From NCBI GenBank assembly GCA_023451915.1, contig JAEXXS010000339.1, positions 1 through 9,838 of the forward strand: DNA of 9,838 bases. Reading direction: 5' to 3'. The notes beneath the pieces are model-generated. The model saw nothing but the letters and a program-made list of their open reading frames with translations. It did not search any database and was not told the DNA's origin. A program made the position numbers and the translations under genes. The DNA is from Pseudomonadota bacterium (GTDB taxonomy: Bacteria > Pseudomonadota > Alphaproteobacteria > Rhizobiales > Rhizobiaceae). Numbering within the stretch: position 1 is the first letter of the stretch; each line of letters starts with the position of its first letter. Shown here in pieces: positions 1-6,041 of this stretch.

Positions 1-2
1 GC

Positions 3-587
3 ATGCGTTTAATCACCACAACTGTAGCAGGCATGATGGCGCTCTTCGGAGCAACGATGGTTCCAGTCAAGGCTGCACAGTGGAGTGAAGCGGGCGGACT
101 GACAAGCATCCCTTACGGACACAAGGACTATTGCGGGCGCAATCCGCGCGATTGCCGCAGCCATAGCGTGTTGCCGCCGATGCAGCTGACGCCGCAACGC
201 CTGAAGCTTTTGCAAAGCGTCAGCAGCTCCGTCAATCACCGCATCAAGCCGGTTTCCGATCAGGATAATTACGGCAAGCGCGATTACTGGACCATGCCGG
301 TCAACGGCAAGGGCGATTGCGAGGATTATGTGCTGATGAAGCGTGCGCAGTTGATGGCGCGTGGCATAAGCGCGTCGCAGCTCCTGATCACTATGGTGCA
401 GGGCAGCGAGGCGCATATCGTGCTGACCGCTCGTACCGATCATGGTGATTATATTCTCGACAATATGCGTGACGAGGTTCTGCCGGTCGAGAAAACGTCC
501 TATCGCTATATCAAGATGCAGTCGCCGTCCAATTCCGGCCAGTGGGTTTCCATTGCCGGTCGTTCGGTGGCCGTAGCGAATAACTGA
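3..587 (+). CDS. Transglutaminase-like cysteine peptidase (BTLCP family), exported
   Basis: A 194-residue protein with an N-terminal signal peptide (hydrophobic core about residues 8-22, likely cleavage near A24/A25) and then a compact papain-like/transglutaminase-like domain. The presumed catalytic triad is visible: C106 in GKGDCEDY, H138 in SEAHIVL and D153 in YILDNM. This spacing and the GDCEDY motif match the bacterial transglutaminase-like cysteine peptidases (BTLCP, Pfam DUF920 group). In other bacteria LapG of this family is a periplasmic protease that releases surface adhesins, but most alphaproteobacterial members, like this one, have no known substrate and are not next to a LapD-like gene. 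Two further cysteines (C44, C51) in the mature N-terminus could form a disulfide. The ATG lies two bases from the window edge, so its ribosome binding site cannot be checked and a slightly earlier start is possible, although the signal peptide looks complete. The family call is firm; the substrate is unknown. Confidence 0.88.
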   Translation: MRLITTTVAGMMALFGATMVPVKAAQWSEAGGLTSIPYGHKDYCGRNPRDCRSHSVLPPMQLTPQRLKLLQSVSSSVNHRIKPVSDQDNYGKRDYWTMPVNGKGDCEDYVLMKRAQLMARGISASQLLITMVQGSEAHIVLTARTDHGDYILDNMRDEVLPVEKTSYRYIKMQSPSNSGQWVSIAGRSVAVANN

Positions 588-635
588 TCATTGCCGGAGC
601 GATAGCCGAGGCTCTCGCAAACCGAGCCATTGTTG

Positions 636-666
636 AAAGCCGCATCCTTGATGCGGCTTTTTGTTT
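636..666 (+). terminator. Rho-independent terminator after the BTLCP gene
   Basis: A perfect 11-bp stem (636-646 with 650-660, core GCCGCATC/GATGCGGC) closes a 3-nt CTT loop and runs into a T-rich tail (TTTTTGTTT). It lies about 50 bp after the stop codon at 585-587 on the same strand. The A-run on the left arm means it could also work weakly on the other strand. Confidence 0.85.
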
Positions 667-1046
667 GCCGGGTCTGCGGTGGATCGAAGCGTCTTTTTAT
701 CGGCCCGTTGAAGATTGGGAGCATGTGCACGAGCCGATCCCCATCCGGCGCGATAAGCCCTCGCTTCATTAAAAAGCGCTCATTGTTCACGTTTATTATA
801 CAATAAGTTCAAACACACTGTTCGAGTTCGGTGAACAAATTACGGGCTGTAACACAGTGGTGAGAACGCATCAAAAAACTATCCTTCTGTTTTTAATTAT
901 TTTTTTTGAATTAATTGCAATATGTACGATGGACGGCGTGCACAAACCTGTGATCAATTAAAAATTTTCGTGACTGGAACTTTTCCCCATTGTTACCCAT
1001 TTCAGATGTATCGGAACGACGAATTCATACGCCGCTCCATTTATTT
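667..1046. other. Non-coding AT-rich region upstream of the small secreted protein gene
   Basis: This stretch has no convincing gene. The only ORF that reaches into it, on the - strand at 506-790, runs through the terminator and into the BTLCP gene. The part from about 785 to 970 is rich in A/T runs, including a T-run near 900-908, unlike the GC-rich genes around it. It probably holds the promoter and perhaps binding sites for nucleoid-type regulators for the gene starting at 1059. A GGAAC at 976-980 recalls the -35 of alphaproteobacterial EcfG promoters, but no CGTT follows at the right distance. I cannot place a promoter with confidence. Confidence 0.5.
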
Positions 1047-1058
1047 AGGAGATAGAAA

Positions 1059-1319
1059 ATGAAAAAATTCGCTCTTGCCGCCCTTGCAGTCGCTCTTAGC
1101 GCCGGTGCTGCCTATGCCGAAAATCCTTATGTCGGCATGCCTGACTCTCAGGTGGTTCAGGAAAAGGCCTTCAAGGCTCCGAATACGGCTCCGCTGATCG
1201 GAACGACGGGTCCTGTCGATTACACCTCCACGGCGACCATTCGCCAGTCGACCCCGGTTTATCAGGACGGTTCGGCCAATCGCTTCGGCGATGCTTCGCC
1301 TTCCAGCTATGAGAATTAA
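1059..1319 (+). CDS. Small secreted protein of unknown function (86 aa)
   Basis: This is an 86-residue ORF with a strong ribosome binding site (AGGAGA at 1047-1052, 6 nt before the ATG). The signal peptide is textbook: MKK, a hydrophobic core of Ala/Leu/Val, and AYA|EN, giving cleavage after residue 20. The mature part of about 66 residues is polar, rich in Ser/Thr/Pro/Asn, has no cysteine and no membrane segment, and looks partly disordered. It resembles in size and layout the short rhizobial periplasmic proteins grouped as DUF680, but I cannot confirm that by eye. The long AT-rich leader region and the strong SD suggest a regulated, possibly highly expressed gene. It is followed by a long imperfect hairpin (1349-1404) and a strong terminator (1455-1484). 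That it is a real gene is well supported; its function is unknown. Confidence 0.8.
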   Translation: MKKFALAALAVALSAGAAYAENPYVGMPDSQVVQEKAFKAPNTAPLIGTTGPVDYTSTATIRQSTPVYQDGSANRFGDASPSSYEN

Positions 1320-1348
1320 TGGTTCGATAGCATAAGAATCTCCCCGGA

Positions 1349-1404
1349 GGATGGCTGCAAAGCCTCCCCGGACAGATGCCCGGACCAGAGGCTTTGCGCC
1401 ATCC
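1349..1404 (+). repeat. Long imperfect inverted repeat in the 3' region of the small secreted protein gene
   Basis: The left arm 1349-1366 (GGATGGCTGCAAAGCCTC) pairs with the right arm 1388-1404 (GAGGCTTTGCGCCATCC). The match is complete apart from one extra base in the left arm. The 21-nt loop itself carries a short CCGG...CCGG pairing. There is no T-run after it, so it is not a classical terminator. In RNA it would form a stable hairpin at the 3' end of the 1059-1319 message, upstream of the true terminator, and could protect the message from 3' decay (inference). Confidence 0.7.
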
Positions 1405-1454
1405 GAAGGGAGCGACCGATTCAGATGTCGGTTGCATAAAAATAGTGCCGAATA

Positions 1455-1484
1455 AAAAAGGCGAAGCACGGGCTTCGCCTTTTT
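1455..1484. terminator. Bidirectional terminator between the small secreted protein gene and dapD
   Basis: A perfect 13-bp stem (1455-1467 with 1472-1484, core GGCGAAGC/GCTTCGCC) has a 4-nt loop, an A-run on its left and a T-run on its right. It can therefore end transcription from both sides: the + strand secreted protein gene ending at 1319 and the - strand dapD ending at 1510. Confidence 0.9.
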
Positions 1485-1509
1485 GTCATTTCCGGTGGCT
1501 GTTAGCCCG

Positions 1510-2364
1510 TCAGTCGCGCAGCAATTCGTTGATTGAGGTCTTCGAGCGGGTCTTTTCATCGACGCGCTTGACGATCACGGCGCAATAAAGGCTCGGGCCC
1601 CAGTTTTCACCAGGCACGTTCTTGCCGGGCATGGTGCCTGCAACGACGACCGAATAAGGCGGAACTTCACCATAGAACACTTCGCCGGTGGCGCGGTCGA
1701 CGATCTTGGTCGATTTGCCGATGAACACGCCCATGCCGAGCACCGAGCCTTCACGCACGATGCAGCCTTCGACGACTTCCGAACGCGCGCCGATGAAGCA
1801 ATTGTCTTCGATGATGGTCGGCCCCGCCTGCATCGGTTCCAGCACGCCGCCAATGCCGACGCCGCCCGACAGATGCACGTGCTTGCCGATCTGCGCGCAG
1901 GAGCCGACGGTTGCCCAGGTGTCGACCATCGTGCCTTCATCGACATAAGCGCCGAGATTGACGAAAGACGGCATCAGGATGGCATTTGGTGCGATATAGG
2001 CCGAGTGGCGCACGATGCAGTTCGGCACGGCGCGGAAGCCGGCCTTTTCGAACTCGTTGGCCGTCCAGCCGTCGAATTTGGACGGCACCTTGTCCCACCA
2101 GGAGGACTGGCCGGGGCCGCCCTTGATGACTTCCATCGGGTTAAGACGGAAGGAGAGAAGCACGGCTTTCTTCAGCCATTGGTTGACTTGCCAGTTGCCG
2201 TCCGCCTGTTTTTCTGCGACACGGGCCTCGCCGCGATCGAGCAGGATAAGCGACTGTTCAACGGCATCGCGGATTTCGCCGCGGGTGGCCGTGTTGACAC
2301 CGTCGCGCTCGTCAAAAGCCTTGTCGATGGTCTTTTCAAGGGAGGCGAGGTCTGGCTTGGTCAT
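1510..2364 (-). CDS. dapD: 2,3,4,5-tetrahydropyridine-2,6-dicarboxylate N-succinyltransferase (DapD)
   Basis: A 284-residue protein, the usual length for DapD. It transfers succinate from succinyl-CoA to tetrahydrodipicolinate in the cytoplasmic succinylase route to meso-diaminopimelate (cell wall) and lysine. The N-terminal helical domain covers about residues 1-100 and includes a conserved-looking LRLNP-type segment (FRLNPME, 72-78). The left-handed beta-helix covers about 105-240, with hexapeptide repeats such as [13 protein letters not shown] (138-150), [16 protein letters not shown] and [16 protein letters not shown] (185-200). D142 and the acidic residue near 199 fall where the family's active-site Asp and Glu lie. 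The C-terminus ([29 protein letters not shown], in two parts) is the typical end. The ATG at 2364 has GGAGA 9 nt upstream. The gene is divergent from the LOG gene and ends at a bidirectional terminator; dapE is not the next gene downstream. Confidence 0.97.
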   Translation of the reverse strand: MTKPDLASLEKTIDKAFDERDGVNTATRGEIRDAVEQSLILLDRGEARVAEKQADGNWQVNQWLKKAVLLSFRLNPMEVIKGGPGQSSWWDKVPSKFDGWTANEFEKAGFRAVPNCIVRHSAYIAPNAILMPSFVNLGAYVDEGTMVDTWATVGSCAQIGKHVHLSGGVGIGGVLEPMQAGPTIIEDNCFIGARSEVVEGCIVREGSVLGMGVFIGKSTKIVDRATGEVFYGEVPPYSVVVAGTMPGKNVPGENWGPSLYCAVIVKRVDEKTRSKTSINELLRD

Positions 2365-2434
2365 GGGGTGCAGTCTCCGTCAAAGGGCAGCAGATGGCAG
2401 ACCGGGCGCTTGGGCCGGCCGATTGTCATGAAAG

Positions 2435-2463
2435 TGATTAAGCGAAGGCGCCAAATGGGTCAA
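2435..2463 (-). promoter_or_regulatory. Candidate sigma-70 promoter of dapD
   Basis: On the - strand a TTGACC (-35, at 2463-2458) is followed after 17 nt by TAATCA (-10, at 2440-2435). The -35 is close to the consensus that alphaproteobacterial housekeeping promoters favour; the -10 is poor. It would give a leader of about 65 nt. Pattern match only. Confidence 0.35.
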
Positions 2464-2474
2464 TGTAGATCACG

Positions 2475-2513
2475 GCGCAATTGCGCGCTCTTGATCTTCA
2501 TTCTCGAAGAATG
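2475..2513. promoter_or_regulatory. Two perfect palindromes in the divergent dapD/LOG upstream region
   Basis: GCGCAATTGCGC (2475-2486) is a perfect 12-bp palindrome. CATTCTCGAAGAATG (2499-2513) has perfect 6-bp arms around CGA. Both lie just upstream of the candidate dapD -35 and 78 to 116 bp before the LOG start codon. A third, looser pair ATGTTT (2520-2525) / AAACAT (2536-2541) follows. They are shaped like dimeric-regulator operators, but I do not recognise the regulator. Confidence 0.4.
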
Positions 2514-2590
2514 TCCGACATGTTTGAGACAGATTAAACATTTGGCGTGAGAATGCGTTTGGTAAATAGGTTGTAAGGAGCAGGTGACGC

Positions 2591-3430
2591 ATGAACCCGA
2601 TGGAGAAGTCCGGCTGGACGCCTTTCCCGCATTCCGAGGAAGCGATCAAGCAGGCAAAAACCGTACCGCAGACGCCCCAGACGGAAGCGCCAGCCTATCG
2701 CCTTGCCTTTACGGATGACGATTTCCTCACGCGCCGCGACCTGCGCCCGGTGCGCCTGCAGCTTGAACTGCTCAAACCGGAGCTGATCCTTGCCGATCGC
2801 GGTATCAAATCGACGGTCGTGATGTTTGGTGGCGCGCGCATTCCGGAGCCGGGCGGGGAGGCATGGGCTGCGAAAAACGAGGTACAGAAAAAGAATCTCG
2901 AAGCCAATGCGCATTATTATGAGGAAGCCCGCAAATTCGCGCGGCTTTGCTCGGAATATTCGGCTACGACCTATTATCGCGAGTTCATCGTGGTGACGGG
3001 TGGCGGTCCGGGCGTGATGGAAGCGGGTAATCGTGGCGCTGCCGATGTCGGTGCGCCGACCATCGGCCTCAATATTGTGCTGCCGCATGAACAGGCACCG
3101 AATCCCTATGTGACGCCGGAGCTCTGCTTCAACTTCCATTATTTCGCGATCCGCAAGATGCACTTCCTGATGCGCGCCAAGGCGATCTGTGTGTTTCCGG
3201 GCGGCTTCGGCACGATGGATGAACTGTTTGAGGCGATGACGCTGATCCAGACCAACCGTATGGAGCGCATGCCGCTGATCCTGTTCGGCAAGGAGTTCTG
3301 GACCAAGGCGATCAATATCGAATTCCTGGCCGAGCAGGGCACAATCTCGCCAGCCGATATCGAGCTTCTGAATTTTGTCGAAACGGCGGATGAAGCCTGG
3401 GAGCAGATCAAGGATTTTTATAAGCTCTGA
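2591..3430 (+). CDS. LOG-family nucleotide 5'-monophosphate phosphoribohydrolase (TIGR00730-type Rossmann fold)
   Basis: A 279-residue cytoplasmic protein. The Rossmann-like core begins at about residue 73 (STVVMFGGARIPEPG). The two signature motifs are present: GGGPGVMEAGNRGA (137-150) and FPGGFGTMDE (202-211), the family's PGGxGTxxE, with R188-K189 ahead of it matching the usual RK pair. Members cleave the base from nucleoside 5'-monophosphates. Plant and some bacterial enzymes act on cytokinin ribotides, while others in bacteria probably serve purine nucleotide clean-up; the older name 'lysine decarboxylase' is a mis-annotation. The roughly 70-residue N-terminal extension is longer than in the short (about 190 aa) LOGs and marks the long form common in Rhizobiales. 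AAGGAG (2575-2580) lies 10 nt before the ATG. A terminator follows at 3465. The family is certain; the substrate is not. Confidence 0.92.
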   Translation: MNPMEKSGWTPFPHSEEAIKQAKTVPQTPQTEAPAYRLAFTDDDFLTRRDLRPVRLQLELLKPELILADRGIKSTVVMFGGARIPEPGGEAWAAKNEVQKKNLEANAHYYEEARKFARLCSEYSATTYYREFIVVTGGGPGVMEAGNRGAADVGAPTIGLNIVLPHEQAPNPYVTPELCFNFHYFAIRKMHFLMRAKAICVFPGGFGTMDELFEAMTLIQTNRMERMPLILFGKEFWTKAINIEFLAEQGTISPADIELLNFVETADEAWEQIKDFYKL

Positions 3431-3464
3431 TCAAGCCTTCGACGAAGTTTAAGCCAAAGATGAC

Positions 3465-3493
3465 GCCCGGTCTGTGCTCAGGCCGGGCTTTTT
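3465..3493 (+). terminator. Rho-independent terminator after the LOG gene
   Basis: A 10-bp stem, GCCCGGTCTG with CAGGCCGGGC (one G-U pair), closes a 4-nt TGCT loop and is followed by TTTTT. It starts 35 bp after the stop codon. Confidence 0.88.
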
Positions 3494-3514
3494 GCAATGA
3501 AACAACGGGCCGCG

Positions 3515-3700
3515 TAAATAAGTATATTATTTAAAAGGAATTATGGATATAAATTATATGTTCTAATATGAAACAATTGATATTGCCGTAGTTAAAAATA
3601 AATTTATAATAAATATGCATGGTTTTGTGAGGGGTATCATGTATTCTAATATTATAAATAGAAGATATAATCCCATACCATATCGCAATTGTATTTAAGA
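3515..3700. promoter_or_regulatory. Strongly AT-rich upstream region of the autotransporter gene
   Basis: About 185 bp are dominated by A and T, with many TA steps (for example TATAAATTATATG and AATTTATAATAAATATG), while every flanking gene is GC-rich. The change is abrupt on both sides. In Brucella and relatives the H-NS-like repressor MucR binds AT-rich DNA with TA steps ahead of envelope and autotransporter genes. That this region is such a target is inference. A small - strand ORF across it (3531-3794) looks spurious. Confidence 0.55.
3625..3652 (+). promoter_or_regulatory. Candidate promoter of the autotransporter gene
   Basis: TTGTGA (3625-3630) and TAATAT (3647-3652) are 16 nt apart, about 55 bp before the ATG at 3708. 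In DNA this AT-rich, -10-like hexamers are common by chance, so the exact placement is weak. Only a short AGAGG precedes the start as a ribosome binding site. Confidence 0.3.
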
Positions 3701-3707
3701 GGTCGCT

Positions 3708-6026
3708 ATGAAAGCGATCCTTAAAAGCGTTCCCGGGCTGCTGTTCGGGACGATAATTGTTGCTTGTCCGGCCTATGCCGCTGATGTGGCCCAATCCGGT
3801 CCGCCGCTCGATTTTGGTGCGCTTGCGGGCGACGCATTTGCCACGGCGGTATCTGCCGATGGATCGGTCATAGCGGGCAAGGCGCAGACCTCCGGCGGCG
3901 TTTCAGCGGTTTTCTGGACCGGGGGGAGTAGCGCGCCCACAGTTCTGTCCGTGTCGGGTGGGGGCAATTCTGTCGTCAACGCCGTCTCGGCGGATGGCAC
4001 ATTCATTGTCGGTCAAGCGACGATTGGCGCTGCGCAACACGCTGTGTCATGGGCGAATGGCGCGCCAATGGCGACCGACCTTGGAACGCTGGGGGGTAGT
4101 TTTTCCGATGCTGTTGCCCTGTCGGCTGATGGCAGCATCATTGTCGGCAACGCGACAACATCGGCTGGCCATAACCGGGCAGTGAAGTGGACGAAGGGTG
4201 CGACATCGCCAGTCGATCTGGGAACGCTCAACCATAACACGTCCTATGCCAGGGCGGTTTCCGCCGATGGTATGGTGATCGTTGGCTATGCGGAATATGC
4301 ACCCAATATTTCTCATGCGGTGTCCTGGACAGGCGGCGCTCTGACGCCGACCGATTTGGGCACGCTTGGTGGTGCAACATCCGCCGCAAATGTCGTATCC
4401 GCGAACGGGCGCGTTATCGCGGGGCAGTCGGAGACGGGCAATGGAGAACTTCATGCCGCGTCATGGACTGACGGTTCCCTGTCGCCGGCTGATCTCGGCA
4501 CGCTTGGCGGCTACTATTCCGATGTTCTCACTCTGTCGGCTGACGGTTCAGTGCTTGCCGGCGTGTCCAGCAACGAGAAGGGCGAATTTCGTGCGGTATC
4601 CTGGAGGGACGGTGCGACCGCGCCAACCGATCTCGGCACGCTGGGCGGCTATTCCTCGGAAGTTGCGTCGATCTCCGCCGATGGTTCAATCATCGTCGGG
4701 TCTTCCACTGCAACGGACGGCAATTCCCATGCGGTTTACTGGGCGAATGGCGCAACCGTACCGAGCGATCTTGGCACGCTCGGGGGCGTGTCATCTTCAG
4801 CCAAGGCCATGTCGGCTGACGGCACGGTTGTGGTGGGGGAATCGACGCTGGCCTCGGGAGTATCCCATGCCGCAGTCTGGAAGCTTTTGATTTCGTCTCC
4901 GCCGGTGACGGTGCCGAAGCCCGACCCCGATCCGGGTGAGACAGGGCCGCCACCTGTTACCGGAACGCCGACCCCGCAGCCCGGCTCCGGGGGAACCGAG
5001 CCTGGGACCCCAGGCTCAGAAACCGGGTCCGGTTCTCAGCCGGGCTCGCCGTCCGACGCGCAAAACCCTCCATCGCCGCCACCAGAAACCGGGTCGCCGC
5101 CCGTGCAATCGATTGGCGTCGATGTGACCAACACGGCGAAAACGGTTGCAGCGCTCGCCGGGGATACATTTTCGGTGATGGAATCGCAGCGAGGGAAGCT
5201 CGGCAGATTGCAGCGGTCCTGCGATGTTACGAAGGCGGGCGAGAGTTGCTATTCGCTCTCCGCAGATATCGGGCGCTCGGGCGAGACGACGGATGCGCTT
5301 GGCTGGATTTCGATGGCGCACGCCTTTACCGATAATTTTCTGGCGGGCCTCACCGTCGCGCATTCCTTCTGGCGCGATATGCCGGAGAGTTTCGACCGGG
5401 ATAACGACAATATTGGCGGCGGCTTTTATGCCCGCTGGCGCGCGCCAACGGCAAATGGGCACTGGTATCTGCAAGGTGCGGTTGCCGCCAGTCGTTACGA
5501 TGTCGAGCGCACGCGGCAGGTGCTGGATTATACCGAGGCGGGCATGGGTGACAGCAATATCAAAGGCTGGGGGGCGTCGCTGGAAGCCGGGCGGTCCTAC
5601 GCACTCTCCAACAATGCTGTCTTCGGCTATTACGCGGGACTGCGTTACAGCGATCTGAAGATGGATGGCTATAGGGAAACCAACGCCTATTTCCCGTTCA
5701 CCTATGCGGATGTGAAGTCGCGGCGCTTGGGCGTCTATCTTGGGGCAAACTATGCCATGCCATTGAGCGACAAGGTGCGCTGGTTGATCAATGCAGAGAT
5801 CGAACAGGATATCGCGCATGATGATCCGAGCGTGACGGCGAGCGCCGATTATATCGGCGCGTTCAGTTTCGATGCGGAAGCAGCCCATACCCGCGGCAGC
5901 CTGTCGACCACCTTGTCCTATGCGGTCAGCGAGGTCTTGAGTATCGGCGTGACGCCTTATCTTGCACGCACCGTCAACCGGGATATGGCCTATGGCGCGA
6001 GCATCGATGTCACAGGCCGGTTTTGA
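3708..6026 (+). CDS. Type Va autotransporter with HAF-repeat passenger
   Basis: A 772-residue outer-membrane autotransporter. Residues 1-24 are a signal peptide with AYA|AD cleavage. Residues 35-394 are eight tandem HAF-type repeats (consensus DLGTLGG..S.a..lSADGS.IVG.......HAVsW..Ga..P). Residues about 396-468 are a Pro/Gly/Ser/Thr-rich linker. Residues about 475-772 are the autotransporter beta-barrel, starting with a helical segment (TNTAKTVAALAGDTFSVMES) and ending DVTGRF, where the terminal Phe and alternating hydrophobics are the usual barrel-insertion signal. Two cysteines (C505, C514) flank the barrel start. The passenger is exported through the barrel to the cell surface, where adhesion is the usual role; this passenger's function is not evident. 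The repeats resemble propeller blades rather than the beta-helix of most autotransporters (inference). Brucella autotransporters have been named (OmaA, BmaA-C, BtaE, BtaF); I cannot assign this one. Its 3' end is 15 bp from the convergent DUF817 gene, with no visible terminator. Confidence 0.92.
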   Translation: MKAILKSVPGLLFGTIIVACPAYAADVAQSGPPLDFGALAGDAFATAVSADGSVIAGKAQTSGGVSAVFWTGGSSAPTVLSVSGGGNSVVNAVSADGTFIVGQATIGAAQHAVSWANGAPMATDLGTLGGSFSDAVALSADGSIIVGNATTSAGHNRAVKWTKGATSPVDLGTLNHNTSYARAVSADGMVIVGYAEYAPNISHAVSWTGGALTPTDLGTLGGATSAANVVSANGRVIAGQSETGNGELHAASWTDGSLSPADLGTLGGYYSDVLTLSADGSVLAGVSSNEKGEFRAVSWRDGATAPTDLGTLGGYSSEVASISADGSIIVGSSTATDGNSHAVYWANGATVPSDLGTLGGVSSSAKAMSADGTVVVGESTLASGVSHAAVWKLLISSPPVTVPKPDPDPGETGPPPVTGTPTPQPGSGGTEPGTPGSETGSGSQPGSPSDAQNPPSPPPETGSPPVQSIGVDVTNTAKTVAALAGDTFSVMESQRGKLGRLQRSCDVTKAGESCYSLSADIGRSGETTDALGWISMAHAFTDNFLAGLTVAHSFWRDMPESFDRDNDNIGGGFYARWRAPTANGHWYLQGAVAASRYDVERTRQVLDYTEAGMGDSNIKGWGASLEAGRSYALSNNAVFGYYAGLRYSDLKMDGYRETNAYFPFTYADVKSRRLGVYLGANYAMPLSDKVRWLINAEIEQDIAHDDPSVTASADYIGAFSFDAEAAHTRGSLSTTLSYAVSEVLSIGVTPYLARTVNRDMAYGASIDVTGRF
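3810..4889 (+). repeat. Eight in-frame HAF repeats, six in exact 138-bp register
   Basis: The aspartate codon that opens DLGTLGG recurs at 4077, 4215, 4353, 4491, 4629 and 4767, always exactly 138 bp (46 codons) apart, with no insertion or deletion. Two more diverged copies precede them (from 3810 and about 3945, roughly 44-46 codons each), and the last lacks its tail. Each unit carries SADGS/T-xxVxG and HAVxW. Copies six and seven are closely similar in their first 25 bases. This matches the HAF-family extracellular repeat. Confidence 0.9.
4998..5017 (+). repeat. Perfect inverted repeat inside the autotransporter linker
   Basis: The arms GAGCCTGGG (4998-5006) and CCCAGGCTC (5009-5017) are perfect 9-bp complements separated by AC, within the codons of the Pro/Gly/Ser linker. 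An outer pair GAACCG/CGGTTC (about 4993-4998 and 5030-5035) partly extends the fold. A 13-nt direct repeat, CAGAAACCGGGTC, occurs in frame at 5017-5029 and 5083-5095, 66 bp apart. This could be a by-product of GC-rich low-complexity codons or a translation-slowing hairpin. Confidence 0.6.
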
Positions 6027-6041
6027 CCGAGCGTTTTGGGC

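Noticed and set aside
506..790. 94-residue ORF on the - strand across the end of the BTLCP gene
   Set aside because: It runs through the BTLCP coding end and through the perfect terminator hairpin, and shows no recognisable motif or ribosome binding site.
976..1002. GGAAC as the -35 of an EcfG (general stress) promoter for the small secreted protein gene
   Set aside because: No CGTT-like -10 occurs 16-17 nt downstream, so the pair is incomplete.
1349..1404. Riboswitch or T-box-like leader for dapD or the secreted protein gene
   Set aside because: The hairpin lies downstream of the secreted protein gene and beyond dapD's stop codon, so it cannot be a leader for either.
1873..2550. 225-residue + strand ORF over dapD
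   Set aside because: It is antisense to the unmistakable DapD frame, and its composition is that of a mirror frame in GC-rich DNA.
2591..3430. Annotation of the LOG gene as lysine decarboxylase, linked to neighbouring dapD
   Set aside because: The PGGxGTxxE and GGGPGVMEA motifs define the LOG phosphoribohydrolase family; no PLP-decarboxylase motif is present.
3592..3606. Near-match to a CtrA site (TTAA-N7-TTAA) upstream of the autotransporter
   Set aside because: The second half is TTTA, and such matches are expected by chance in DNA this AT-rich.
3756..3767. Possible lipobox (IVAC) in the autotransporter signal peptide
   Set aside because: The signal peptide has a clear AYA|AD site just after it, Pro follows the Cys, and lipidation would not suit a standard type Va autotransporter.
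3531..3794. 87-residue - strand ORF in the AT-rich island
   Set aside because: It is an AT-driven low-complexity frame that overlaps the autotransporter signal peptide, with no SD or homology signal visible.
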